Under the pieces are notes generated by a model. That model had not been told where the DNA came from and did no database searches. It worked only from the letters and a program-made list of their open reading frames with translations. The position numbers were made by a program, and so were the translations under genes. A stretch of DNA of 64,000 nt from an uncultured Pelagibacteraceae bacterium (GTDB lineage Bacteria > Pseudomonadota > Alphaproteobacteria > Pelagibacterales > Pelagibacteraceae): the NCBI GenBank assembly GCA_902559305.1, contig CACEHK010000002.1:23964-87963 (forward strand). Direction: 5' to 3'. This document shows positions 41,681 through 50,103 of this stretch, one piece after another. Positions within the stretch are counted from its first letter, which is position 1. Every line of letters starts with the position of its first letter.

Positions 41681-42129
41681 ATAAAAAAATTGTTTTTAAT
41701 GGATCTTGTGGCTGTGGAAATGTAAAATATAAAATTATCAATGAACCTTTATTCACCCAAGCTTGCCACTGTAAAGATTGTAAAAAATCTACAGGTTCTT
41801 CATTTGTTATACACACAATGGTTCTTTCAAATGAATTTCAAGTCAACGGAGATGTTGCATCAATAGATTTGCCGACAGGCAGTGGAAAAGGAGTTAATGC
41901 TTATTTTTGTATTATTTGTGGTGTTTATGTTTTTTGTAAATATAAAGTTTCTGAAGGAAGAATTGCAGTTAGAACTAAAACTCTTGAAAATCCTTTAGAG
42001 CCTCAAGCACACATTTTCGTTAAAGATAAAGATCCATGGATAGAAATCAAAGACAAAACAATTTGTCATGATGAGATGTATGACAGGGAAAAAACATGGT
42101 CCAAAGAAAGTCTTGAAAGAATTAAATGA
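41677..42129 (+). CDS. GFA/CENP-V family glutathione-binding, zinc protein
   Basis: The 150-residue protein has the GFA zinc motifs: FNGSCGCGNVKYKI, CHCKDCKKSTGSSF and YFCIICGVYVFCKY. The prototype was described as binding glutathione and accelerating formaldehyde adduct formation; most members are uncharacterised. It sits between mtnP and mtnA with ATGA-type overlaps on both sides, so it was kept in the MTA salvage operon, perhaps to trap the reactive aldehyde produced by the downstream aldolase. That link is inference. Confidence 0.9.
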   Translation: MNKKIVFNGSCGCGNVKYKIINEPLFTQACHCKDCKKSTGSSFVIHTMVLSNEFQVNGDVASIDLPTGSGKGVNAYFCIICGVYVFCKYKVSEGRIAVRTKTLENPLEPQAHIFVKDKDPWIEIKDKTICHDEMYDREKTWSKESLERIK

Positions 42130-43196
42130 AAATAAAAGGAAAAGAATACTGTACAATTTGGTTTGAAAATAATGTTGTAAAAATTATTGATCAAACAAAA
42201 CTTCCACATAAATTTATTATTAAAGAACTAAAAACTGTAAAAAATTCTATTAATGCTATTAAAACAATGGAGGTAAGAGGTGCACCTTTAATTGGTGCTA
42301 CTGCAGCTTACGGGTTAGTTTTAGCTATTCTTGAGAATAATGATCAGTCTTTTTTAAAAAAATCGGCAGAAGATTTAATTAATTCTAGACCAACAGCCAT
42401 AAATTTAAAGTGGGCGATTGATAGAATGATGAATAAATTATCAGGCGTTAATAGTGATAAAATTTTAGAAATAGCATTAAATGAAGCAAAAGAAATTTGT
42501 GAAGAAGATGTTAATTTCTGTGAGAATATTGGATTAAATGGTCTTAAAATAATTGAGGAAATTTATAACAAAAAAAAAGATACAGTAAATATTTTAACTC
42601 ATTGTAATGCTGGTTGGCTTGCAACAATTAATTGGGGAACAGCAACTTCTCCAATTTATCATGCACATAAAAAAGGTATACCTGTTCATGTATGGGCTGA
42701 CGAAACAAGACCAAGAAATCAAGGAGCTAATTTAACTTCCTATGAATTAAATGAGGAACAAATTCCAAATACAATTATTGCAGATAATACTGGTGGTATT
42801 TTAATGCAAAGAGGTCAAGTTGATATGTGTATTGTCGGAACGGATAGAACGTTAGCTAATGGTGATGTTTGCAACAAAATCGGAACTTACCTTAAGGCGC
42901 TTGCTGCTTATGATAATAATGTTCCTTTTTATGTGGCACTGCCGAGCTCAACAATTGATTGGAATATCAAAAATTACAAAGACATACCAATAGAAGAAAG
43001 AAATTCCGAAGAGCTGTCACACATCGAAGGCTTGGACGAAAATGGAAATGTAAAAAAAATTCAAATTTATCCAAAAAAAAGTAAATCAATGAATTTAGCC
43101 TTTGATATTACACCTGCAAAATATGTAACAGGTTTGATTACTGAAAAAGGATTATGTGAAGCTTCAGAAAAAGGCTTAAAAAATTTATTTAAATGA
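42126..43196 (+). CDS. mtnA: S-methyl-5-thioribose-1-phosphate isomerase
   Basis: MtnA converts methylthioribose-1-phosphate to methylthioribulose-1-phosphate. The 356-residue protein has MEVRGAPLIGATAAYGL, SRPTAINLKWAIDRM, LTHCNAGWLATINWGTA with the catalytic Cys, VWADETRPRNQGANLT, and IVGTDRTLANGDVCNKIGTY with the catalytic Asp. It belongs to the eIF2B-like family, in the MtnA branch. It overlaps both neighbours by four bases. Confidence 0.95.
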   Translation: MKIKGKEYCTIWFENNVVKIIDQTKLPHKFIIKELKTVKNSINAIKTMEVRGAPLIGATAAYGLVLAILENNDQSFLKKSAEDLINSRPTAINLKWAIDRMMNKLSGVNSDKILEIALNEAKEICEEDVNFCENIGLNGLKIIEEIYNKKKDTVNILTHCNAGWLATINWGTATSPIYHAHKKGIPVHVWADETRPRNQGANLTSYELNEEQIPNTIIADNTGGILMQRGQVDMCIVGTDRTLANGDVCNKIGTYLKALAAYDNNVPFYVALPSSTIDWNIKNYKDIPIEERNSEELSHIEGLDENGNVKKIQIYPKKSKSMNLAFDITPAKYVTGLITEKGLCEASEKGLKNLFK

Positions 43197-43858
43197 ATAA
43201 TTTAAAGGAAAGACAGGAAGTAATAGAGTATTCAGTAAAATTGAATACTACCAATTTATCTCCATTAAGATCAGGCAATATCTCTGTAAGGGGAATAGAA
43301 GATGGAGTTGAAGGTTTTTTTATAACTCCTTCAGGTAAAAAATATGAAACATTAAAACCAGAGGATATTGTTTTCTTATCTTTAAGCGAAGAAAAGGATT
43401 TTTTATCTTGGTTTAATTCTGGGAAAAATCCTTCTTCAGAATGGAGATTTCATCAAGATATTTATAAACATAAAAGAACAGCTCATGCTATAGTTCATAC
43501 ACACTCACCTCATGCATCAGCTGTATCATCTCATGGAAAATCAATACCTGCTTTTCACTATATGATAGCGCTAGCTGGTGGTGATGATATAAAATGTGCT
43601 GAATACGCAACATTTGGAACAAGAGAACTATCTCAAAATATTATTAATGCATTAGAAAAAAGAAAAGCATGCTTGATGTCAAATCACGGTCAGGTTGCTT
43701 TTGGGTATAATTTGAAACAAGCCTTTGAGTTAGCACAAGAGGTAGAAAATATTTGCCAACAATATATTATTGCTCTAAAGTTGGGAAAACCTAAGATTCT
43801 TTCATTTGCAGAAATGGAAAAAATTTTAGACAAAGTGAAAAATTATAAAAGCGGGTAG
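43193..43858 (+). CDS. Class II aldolase/adducin family protein (methylthioribulose-1-P aldolase or dehydratase)
   Basis: The 221-residue zinc enzyme has RSGNISVRG, ITPSGKKYETLKPEDIV, SSEWRFHQDIYK with the catalytic Glu, the zinc site IVHTHSPHASAVS and LMSNHGQVAFG. Fuculose-phosphate aldolase, MtnB dehydratase and the DHAP-shunt aldolase (Ald2) all share this fold. No mtnC/mtnD/mtnE of the classic pathway follows, and the gene order mtnP-mtnA-aldolase equals the DHAP shunt, which gives DHAP plus 2-(methylthio)acetaldehyde. Ald2 is therefore preferred over MtnB. Confidence 0.85.
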   Translation: MNNLKERQEVIEYSVKLNTTNLSPLRSGNISVRGIEDGVEGFFITPSGKKYETLKPEDIVFLSLSEEKDFLSWFNSGKNPSSEWRFHQDIYKHKRTAHAIVHTHSPHASAVSSHGKSIPAFHYMIALAGGDDIKCAEYATFGTRELSQNIINALEKRKACLMSNHGQVAFGYNLKQAFELAQEVENICQQYIIALKLGKPKILSFAEMEKILDKVKNYKSG

Positions 43859-43862
43859 TAAT

Positions 43863-44903
43863 ATGATTAAAGTGGGGGAGCATGTTACCTTAGATATAAT
43901 TGGCACAAAAAAAGAATACGAACCTTCTTTTTTTGAAAATTTAGTTCATAAAATTGCAGAAAAAGCAAAGGTAACAGTACTAAATATTGCTAAATATAAA
44001 TTTGAACCCCAAGGATTTACATTAGTTGCCTTGTTAGCTGAAAGTCATATTAGTTTTCATACGTATCCAGAAAAAGGAATAATTAGCTTTGATTTTTATA
44101 CTTGTGGAACCGTTTCACCATCTATTGCTCTAGATGTTATAAAAAAGGAAATTGATCATAAAAGAATAATCAAAAAAGAATTAAATAGAGATACAATTTC
44201 TTTTCATTATGACAACACAAGTACCAATGGATTAAAAAAAAATTATCTAGTTAAAGAAGTTCTAGAAGATTTTAAATCAAAAGTAGGCCAGCATATTGAA
44301 ATATTAAATTTAATTGAGTATGGAAAATCATTATTCATAGATGGTGATTTACAAGTTGCTGAAAGTGATGAACATTTATATAGCGGTACGTTTGTAAATT
44401 CTGCAATGAAATTGAATAAAAGTAAAGATAGGGCTGCAATTATAGGTGGTGGAGATGGTGGAGTAGCAAGAGAATGCATAGCTAAAGGTTTTGGATTTAT
44501 TGATTGGTATGAACTAGATCCTGAAGTTGTAGAGGTTTGTAAAAAACATATTGGATCTATTGGAAAAAATGCAACTGAAAAAAATTCTGTAAAATGTGTT
44601 TGGGGTGATGCTTTTGAAAGTATTAAAAAAGTGGAAGATGACAGTTATGATAAAATATTTATTGATTTGAATGATGATCAGTTTTGTATAGACCTTGCAG
44701 CAAAAAATATGAATTCTTTGGTAAGAATCCTTAAACCAGACGGAGTTATAACTGCTCAAGTTGGAAGCCAAGATAAAAAACCTAAACAGGTTGATAATTG
44801 GCTAAATGTTTTTAATAAAAATTTTGGTAATGCTACCTTAGATAGAGTTTATATCCCAAGCTTTGATAGTTCTTGGAACTTTTACTCATCAATTAATCAT
44901 TAA
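43863..44903 (+). CDS. Fused S-adenosylmethionine decarboxylase - spermidine synthase
   Basis: Residues 1-125 are a bacterial SpeD: the self-cleaving Glu60-Ser61 in LLAESHISFHTYPE forms the pyruvoyl group, and SFDFYTCG has the active Cys81. Residues 140-346 are a SpeE methyltransferase-like aminopropyltransferase with LFIDGDLQVAESDEHLYSG, AAIIGGGDGGVARE (195-200 loop), WYELDPEVVEV and DKIFIDLNDD. The fused enzyme would decarboxylate AdoMet and use the product to aminopropylate a diamine, releasing MTA, which is then salvaged by the four upstream genes. It starts four bases after the aldolase stop. Confidence 0.93.
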   Translation: MIKVGEHVTLDIIGTKKEYEPSFFENLVHKIAEKAKVTVLNIAKYKFEPQGFTLVALLAESHISFHTYPEKGIISFDFYTCGTVSPSIALDVIKKEIDHKRIIKKELNRDTISFHYDNTSTNGLKKNYLVKEVLEDFKSKVGQHIEILNLIEYGKSLFIDGDLQVAESDEHLYSGTFVNSAMKLNKSKDRAAIIGGGDGGVARECIAKGFGFIDWYELDPEVVEVCKKHIGSIGKNATEKNSVKCVWGDAFESIKKVEDDSYDKIFIDLNDDQFCIDLAAKNMNSLVRILKPDGVITAQVGSQDKKPKQVDNWLNVFNKNFGNATLDRVYIPSFDSSWNFYSSINH

Positions 44904-44974
44904 TTTTATCTTTTTAAATCTTAAATTTTGTGGAATAATGACTAATAATTAATATTAATTAGAGGGGAAAAATA

Positions 44975-45838
44975 ATGAAATTGAAAAAAATTATATTAAG
45001 TGTTTTTGCTTCTATATTTCTTTTTAGTTCAACCCTATCTGCGGATACTATTAGAATTGCAACAGAGGGAGCATATCCTCCGTGGAATTCTAAATCTGAA
45101 GATGGAAAACTGATTGGATTTGAAGTTGAGCTTGCAAACTGGCTATGCATTTACATGGAAAGAGATTGCAAAATTGTTGAACAAGACTGGGATGGAATGA
45201 TTCCTGCACTAAGAATGAGAAAATACGATGCTATTATGGCAGGTATGTCAATTACTGATGAAAGAAAAAAAGTAATTACTTTTTCTCAAGGTTATGCTGA
45301 TGAAGTTGCATCTCTTGCAGTTATGAAAGGTTCTGACCTGGAAGGAATGGATACACCAGAAGGTATTAATTTATCTTTAGGTGGAAAAGATGTTAACGCT
45401 GCTCTTAAAACTATTACAAGCGCTTTAGCTGGTAAAACAGTTTGTACACAAACTGGAACTATTCATCAAAACTTTTTAGAGTCGGGTGATGTAGGAAAAG
45501 TTGATGTTAGAACTTATAAAACTCAAGATGAGGTTAACTTAGATCTAGCAGCTGGTAGATGTGATGCAGCATTAGCAGCAGCAGTAGCATTTACAGATTA
45601 CGCTGAAAAATCTGGTAAAAATGTTGTGTTAGTTGGACCAACTTTTTCTGGTGGACATTTTGGAAATGGCGTAGGCGTTGGTTTAAGACAAGATGCACAA
45701 TTTGGTTCAGATTCTGCTCTTGGAAAAAGAGATGCTCAATTACTTAAAGATTTCAATGCAGCTATTGATAAAGCAAGAAAAGCTGGAAAAATTAGTGAAC
45801 TTGCTACTAAGTGGTTTGGCTTCGACGCGTCAATGTAA
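44975..45838 (+). CDS. Polar amino-acid ABC transporter substrate-binding protein (ArgT/OccT-like)
   Basis: The 287-residue precursor has a signal peptide (IILSVFASIFLFSSTLSAD). The mature part starts TIRIATEGAYPPWNSKSEDGKL and has GFEVELANWL, DWDGMIPALRMRKYDAIMAGMSITDERKK and LGLR/VGLRQDAQ-type C-terminal segments, as in lysine/arginine/ornithine and octopine/nopaline binding proteins. A ribosome site AGAGGGG precedes the ATG. A strong hairpin separates it from the permease genes. Confidence 0.92.
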   Translation: MKLKKIILSVFASIFLFSSTLSADTIRIATEGAYPPWNSKSEDGKLIGFEVELANWLCIYMERDCKIVEQDWDGMIPALRMRKYDAIMAGMSITDERKKVITFSQGYADEVASLAVMKGSDLEGMDTPEGINLSLGGKDVNAALKTITSALAGKTVCTQTGTIHQNFLESGDVGKVDVRTYKTQDEVNLDLAAGRCDAALAAAVAFTDYAEKSGKNVVLVGPTFSGGHFGNGVGVGLRQDAQFGSDSALGKRDAQLLKDFNAAIDKARKAGKISELATKWFGFDASM

Positions 45839-45850
45839 ATTTATAATTTA

Positions 45851-45880
45851 AAAGGCGGTTAATTTTTAACCGCCTTTTTT
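45851..45880 (+). terminator. Terminator/attenuator between binding protein and permease genes
   Basis: A perfect 12-base-pair stem (AAAGGCGGTTAA with TTAACCGCCTTT), three-base loop and a T tract form a strong intrinsic terminator. It lies between the binding-protein stop (45838) and the permease ATG (45882), which begins only one base after the T tract. Partial readthrough would give excess binding protein. The position leaves no room for a separate ribosome site for the permease. Confidence 0.9.
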
Positions 45881-45881
45881 C

Positions 45882-46574
45882 ATGGAATTATTATCATTTG
45901 GAGATAAAGGTTGGGGAGATGAGCTATTTATAGCCACTCTAATGACTATTGCTGTTGCAATTACAGCAATGTTGATTGGTTTTCTATTTGCATTAATTTT
46001 TACACCTCTAAAACTTTCAAAATATAAAATTTTAAATTTAATTTCTAACTTTTATACTACAGTTGTCCGAGGGGTTCCGGAACTTTTAGTTATATATCTT
46101 TTTTTTTTTGGTGGCAGTGGAGCAATAATGTATGTTGCCCAGATTTTTGGTTATTATGATTACATTGAAATAAATGCTTTTTTAACTGGAGCAATTTCAA
46201 TTGGTATAATTTCAGGCGCATATTCAACTGAAGTATTTCGTGGAGCAATTCAATCAATAGATAAAGGGCAATTTGAAGCTTGCCATGTTTTAGGTTTAAA
46301 AAAATATATATTTTTTTTTAAAGTAATAATGCCTCAAATGTTAAGACTAGCAATTCCAAATTTAAGTAATGTTTGGCAGATTACACTTAAAGATACTTCA
46401 TTAATATCTGTGACTGGATTGGTAGAAATAATGAGACAATCTTATATAGCGGCTGGGTCAACCCGAGATCCACTTTTATTTTATTCAGTTGCTGCAGTTT
46501 TATATTTATTGCTGACTTACTTAAGCATGAAATTAATAAATAGATTAGAAAGAAACTATAGCAGAGGTTATTAA
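45882..46574 (+). CDS. Amino-acid ABC transporter permease (HisQ/OccQ-like)
   Basis: The 230-residue inner-membrane protein has about five helices and the HisMQ-type signature: FYTTVVRGVPELLVIYLFFFG, AYSTEVFRGAIQSIDKGQFEACHVLGL (the EAA-type ATPase contact) and LIPNLSNVWQ-like continuation with KDTSLISVTGLVEIMRQ. It pairs with the downstream permease (1-base overlap). The matching ATPase is not in the operon, so a shared ATPase elsewhere is needed. Confidence 0.92.
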   Translation: MELLSFGDKGWGDELFIATLMTIAVAITAMLIGFLFALIFTPLKLSKYKILNLISNFYTTVVRGVPELLVIYLFFFGGSGAIMYVAQIFGYYDYIEINAFLTGAISIGIISGAYSTEVFRGAIQSIDKGQFEACHVLGLKKYIFFFKVIMPQMLRLAIPNLSNVWQITLKDTSLISVTGLVEIMRQSYIAAGSTRDPLLFYSVAAVLYLLLTYLSMKLINRLERNYSRGY

Positions 46575-47248
46575 TGGATTTTGATTTAATTATAACAAGC
46601 TTTCCTAAGTTATTAAGCGCAACATTAATTACTTTAAAACTTTTATCAGCCTCATTATGTTTTGGTATGATTTTAGGTTTATTTTTTGCAATATTAAGAT
46701 TAAATAAAAATAAATTAATAAGTGGTTTTGCATATGTTTATTCATATGTATTTAGAGGTACACCACTTTTAGTTCAGATATTTATTATTTATTTTGGTCT
46801 TGGACAAATTGAGTATTTAAGAACAACTTTTTTATGGGTTATATTAAAAGAACCTTATTGGTGTGCAATTATTGCATTTTCACTAAATACTGGAGCCTAT
46901 ACATCTGAAATATTAAGATCTGCATTTCAAACAATAAAACCTGGTATAATTGAAGCTGGTAATAGTTTAGGATTAAATAAATTAATTATATTTACTAAAA
47001 TTCAAGTTCCAATAGCAATTAAACAATCTCTTCCTGCTTATGGGAATGAAATAATATTAATGCTTAAAGGCACGTCTTTAGCAAGTACTGTAACACTTAT
47101 GGATATAACTGGTGTTGCAAAATTTATTATTTCTACAACATTTAGACCAATCGAAGTTTTTATAATTGCTGGTAGTATTTATTTATTTATAACTTTTCTA
47201 GTTCACAACTTAATTAAATATTTAGAAAAAAAATATAAGTATCAATAA
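46574..47248 (+). CDS. Amino-acid ABC transporter permease (HisM/OccM-like)
   Basis: The 224-residue permease has YVFRGTPLLVQIFIIYFGLGQ, LNTGAYTSEILRSAFQTIKPGIIEAGNSLGL (EAA loop) and LPAYGNEIILMLKGTSLASTVTLMDITG, all characteristic of the HisM family. With the preceding gene it forms the heterodimeric channel for polar amino acids. The 3' end overlaps the convergent DUF6165 gene by seven bases, so no ATPase gene can follow in this operon. Confidence 0.92.
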   Translation: MDFDLIITSFPKLLSATLITLKLLSASLCFGMILGLFFAILRLNKNKLISGFAYVYSYVFRGTPLLVQIFIIYFGLGQIEYLRTTFLWVILKEPYWCAIIAFSLNTGAYTSEILRSAFQTIKPGIIEAGNSLGLNKLIIFTKIQVPIAIKQSLPAYGNEIILMLKGTSLASTVTLMDITGVAKFIISTTFRPIEVFIIAGSIYLFITFLVHNLIKYLEKKYKYQ

Positions 47249-47631
47249 CTAGTATATTCTTTGATTTCTTTAATCTTTGACCCGGTGTAATTATTTACTT
47301 CCAGTTTAATTTTTGCCCTCTTATCATTAAGAAAATGAATATCTCTTGATAGTTTAATAAAATTTTCTCCAAAATCTTTATTTTTTTCACACATTCTTTT
47401 ATCATCTTCAATAGCCCAAAGTTTAGAATTAATTTCTTTAAGCGAATTAAAAAGATTTTTTAAGTTTTCATCATTTTTTACATTTTTACTTAATTCTGCT
47501 TTTAAAATATCATATTCGTTTTTAATAAATTTAAGACTTTCCTCATCTTTAATTTTTTCTTGCTTGATTTCTAAAATAGAAATCTTATCTAAAAGCTCAC
47601 CAACTGATACTTCAACTAGAATTTTATTCAT
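47242..47631 (-). CDS. DUF6165 family protein
   Basis: The 129-residue cytoplasmic protein starts NKILVEVSVGELLDKISILEIKQEKI and has a mainly helical, charged middle (LWAIEDDKRMCEKNKDFGENFIKLSRDIHFLNDKRAKIK). This matches the family I recall as DUF6165, found in marine bacteria near glycosyltransferases; function unknown. It is divergent from the GT9 gene (32-base gap), agreeing with a surface-glycan context. Confidence 0.75.
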   Translation of the reverse strand: MNKILVEVSVGELLDKISILEIKQEKIKDEESLKFIKNEYDILKAELSKNVKNDENLKNLFNSLKEINSKLWAIEDDKRMCEKNKDFGENFIKLSRDIHFLNDKRAKIKLEVNNYTGSKIKEIKEYTSY

Positions 47632-47663
47632 AAAATTTTATAGTGTGTTAAGTTGTTAAAAAT

Positions 47664-48599
47664 ATGTCTAATATTTTAATCATAAAACATGGCTCTTTAG
47701 GAGATATAGCTCAAGCTTGTGGTGCAATTCAAGATATATCTGAAAACCACAATAAAGATCAAATTTACTTATTAACCACAAAGCCATACTTTGATTTATT
47801 TAAAAAAAATCCATATTTAACAGATGTAATATTAGATAAGAGATTATCCAGGTTAAATCTAATTTATCTTTACTTTTTAATGAGAAAAATAAGAAAACTA
47901 AATATTTATAAGGTTTATGATTTACAAAATTCTTCTAGGACAAGTTTTTATAAAAAAATTCTATTTCCAAATTCAAACTTTAAGATCTGGTCTTCATCTG
48001 AAACAACTCTTCCAAAAGATAAAACAAAAGAAGAATTTGATAAAAAGTCTGTTTTAGAAAGATTTAATCATCAATTACAAACCTCAAACATAAATACAAA
48101 TCATACAATGTTTCCTAACTTTTCCTGGAGTTGCTCTGACATTTCTAAAATAAAATCAGAATATAAATTAGAAAAATATATTATTTTATTTCCATTTTGC
48201 TCACCACATCTTGCTCAAAAAAAATGGCCTTATTACAATGAGCTAATTGAAAAAATAAAAAATCAATATAATGAACAGTACAAATTTGTAGTAGCACCTG
48301 GTCCTGATGAAATTAATGAGTCAAAAGACATTAATGCATTATGTATTTTAGATAATGGGAAAGCTTTGGATATTTCTCAACTTTCATCATTAATAAAAGA
48401 TAGTTCATTTGTTGTTGCAAACGACACTGGCCCGGCGCATATGGCAGCACATTTAGGAGCCAAAGGTTTAACTCTATTTGGATCCCACACAACAGCTTAC
48501 AAAGTTAGTATTGAAAGAGAAAATTTTAAAGCAATTCAAGTTAGTGATTTAACAAAACTAACTACGGACAAAGTTTTGGAAAAAATTAATTTAAATTAA
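47664..48599 (+). CDS. Glycosyltransferase family 9 (heptosyltransferase-like)
   Basis: The 311-residue GT-B protein has NILIIKHGSLGDIAQACGAIQDI at the N-terminus and NDTGPAHMAAHLGAKGLTLFGSHTT at the donor site, both of the ADP-heptose:LPS heptosyltransferase family. YIILFPFCSPHLAQKKWPYYNELIEKI is the central strand. It probably extends the LPS core. Its stop interlocks with that of the convergent membrane-protein gene (TTAA). Confidence 0.9.
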   Translation: MSNILIIKHGSLGDIAQACGAIQDISENHNKDQIYLLTTKPYFDLFKKNPYLTDVILDKRLSRLNLIYLYFLMRKIRKLNIYKVYDLQNSSRTSFYKKILFPNSNFKIWSSSETTLPKDKTKEEFDKKSVLERFNHQLQTSNINTNHTMFPNFSWSCSDISKIKSEYKLEKYIILFPFCSPHLAQKKWPYYNELIEKIKNQYNEQYKFVVAPGPDEINESKDINALCILDNGKALDISQLSSLIKDSSFVVANDTGPAHMAAHLGAKGLTLFGSHTTAYKVSIERENFKAIQVSDLTKLTTDKVLEKINLN

Positions 48600-49009
48600 A
48601 TATAAATTTTATCTGCTAATCCGTAACAAAGAATTGCACTTAAAATTGTAAAAACTAATGGTGCAATTACACCTTCGTTTGAGTCATTTTTTATTCCAGT
48701 TTTATCAATCTTTATAGAATAAGTATTCACTAAAAAGATGCATAAGTTTTGTACAAAAACTAAGTTAAAAAATCCCCATGTTCCCTCAACTCCTCCTGGT
48801 CTAACAAACATAATGTAAATTGCCATTAAGACTGCTCCGAGAAAAAGAGCTCCACACATTCTCATCATAGTAGATGCTGTTTCATCTATTTGAAATTTTT
48901 CACGAAATTTTTTTGTTCCTATTATTAATTGGAAAGCGTAAACACCTAATCCAATAAAATGAACTAAGAAAATTATTAAGTAGATTATTCCATTAAATTT
49001 TTCGATCAT
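48596..49009 (-). CDS. Conserved four-helix membrane protein of unknown function
   Basis: I do not recognise this 137-residue protein. It has four hydrophobic segments (about 8-30, 48-66, 78-94 and 117-135), with a GVYAFQLIIGTKKFREKFQID loop and a short RPGGVEGTWGFFNLVF turn between helices 2 and 3. It has no obvious catalytic residues. It lies 11 bases after the GT4 gene and may be cotranscribed with it. Confidence 0.7.
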   Translation of the reverse strand: MIEKFNGIIYLIIFLVHFIGLGVYAFQLIIGTKKFREKFQIDETASTMMRMCGALFLGAVLMAIYIMFVRPGGVEGTWGFFNLVFVQNLCIFLVNTYSIKIDKTGIKNDSNEGVIAPLVFTILSAILCYGLADKIYI

Positions 49010-49020
49010 TATTTAACTTA

Positions 49021-50103
49021 TCACAAAATTTTTAAATATTCCTTAGTAATATTGTTCCATTCAAATTTAGTTGAGTAATCTTTAGCCTTTTTACCCATTT
49101 CTAAATGTGAATTATTTTTTAAAATTAAATCTATACTAGAATAAATTTCTTCTAAATTATTACCATCACAGATAATTCCTGTTTCATTATTTTTTATAGC
49201 ATCTGATGCACCACCATCTTTCCCTCCAATAGAAGGTATTCCATATTGAGCAGCTTCAACATACGCAATACCAAATCCCTCAACTGAAGTTTTATGAATT
49301 ATTGATGGCATTACAAAAAGATTTGACTTTGAAACCAGAGCATTTTTTAAGTCGTGAGATATATTTTTTAAAAATATTACTTGTTCATTTAAATCTAGTT
49401 CATTTGTAAGTTTTTTAATGTTTTCTTCTTCTTCACCATAGCCAATACAAGTATAAATAATATTTGGATACATTTGTTTGAGATTTCTTAGTGCCATTAT
49501 TACTTTTTCATGGTTTTTTCTTTTATCAAACCTTGAAACTGTAATTAATCTTGGATTTTTATTTTTTAATAAATTTTCAGCTTCTTTAATTGATGATTTA
49601 TTTATTTCTTTTGGAGGAAATACACCTGGATTAATAACAATAATTTTATTTTTATCTATCCCAATTTCTGTTGCAAGATTTTTTGTATATTCAGAATTAG
49701 CAACAACTTGATCAATATTATTAAACACCTTTAAAACTCTTCTATTAGCAAACGATCCTTTTTTATGGTTTATTTCTTTTGAATGAATTAAACAAATTTT
49801 TTTCTTTTCTGTTTTTATTAACTCTAAACTTTTCCAGTGATCGGCAATAATACAATTTATATTTTTATTTTTTTTTATAAATTCATTTACAAGATAAGAT
49901 TTTCTATGTTTTCTAAATAACTTTATTCCGCCAACTCTATCAATAGAAAAAGATACTTTTTGATCATGCTCTTTATAATTTTCATGGAAGTCAGCGAATA
50001 CTTTTACTAAATTATATTTTGCTAAAGAGCAGGTAAGTCCCCACATCAAGTTTTGCATTCCACCAATTTCTGGAGGAAAAGATCTGGTAACTATTAAATA
50101 CAT
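49021..50103 (-). CDS. Glycosyltransferase family 4
   Basis: The 360-residue GT-B protein has TRSFPPEIGGMQNLMWGL at the acceptor side, LITVSRFDKRKNHEKVIMAL at the start of the donor domain, and VMPSIIHKTSVEGFGIAYVEAAQYGIPSIGGKDGG with the E-x7-E motif. These are clear GT4 features. The substrate sugar is not predictable. It overlaps the thioredoxin-like gene by one base. Confidence 0.92.
   Translation of the reverse strand: MYLIVTRSFPPEIGGMQNLMWGLTCSLAKYNLVKVFADFHENYKEHDQKVSFSIDRVGGIKLFRKHRKSYLVNEFIKKNKNINCIIADHWKSLELIKTEKKKICLIHSKEINHKKGSFANRRVLKVFNNIDQVVANSEYTKNLATEIGIDKNKIIVINPGVFPPKEINKSSIKEAENLLKNKNPRLITVSRFDKRKNHEKVIMALRNLKQMYPNIIYTCIGYGEEEENIKKLTNELDLNEQVIFLKNISHDLKNALVSKSNLFVMPSIIHKTSVEGFGIAYVEAAQYGIPSIGGKDGGASDAIKNNETGIICDGNNLEEIYSSIDLILKNNSHLEMGKKAKDYSTKFEWNNITKEYLKIL

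Noticed and set aside
41634-41816. Minus-strand frame overlapping the mtnP/GFA junction
   Set aside because: It is contained in two well-supported genes on the plus strand and has no family resemblance.
44946-44961. Perfect 16-base palindrome TAATTAATATTAATTA before the amino-acid binding-protein gene
   Set aside because: Made only of A and T; a few such palindromes are expected by chance in 64 kb of this composition, so it was not listed as an operator.
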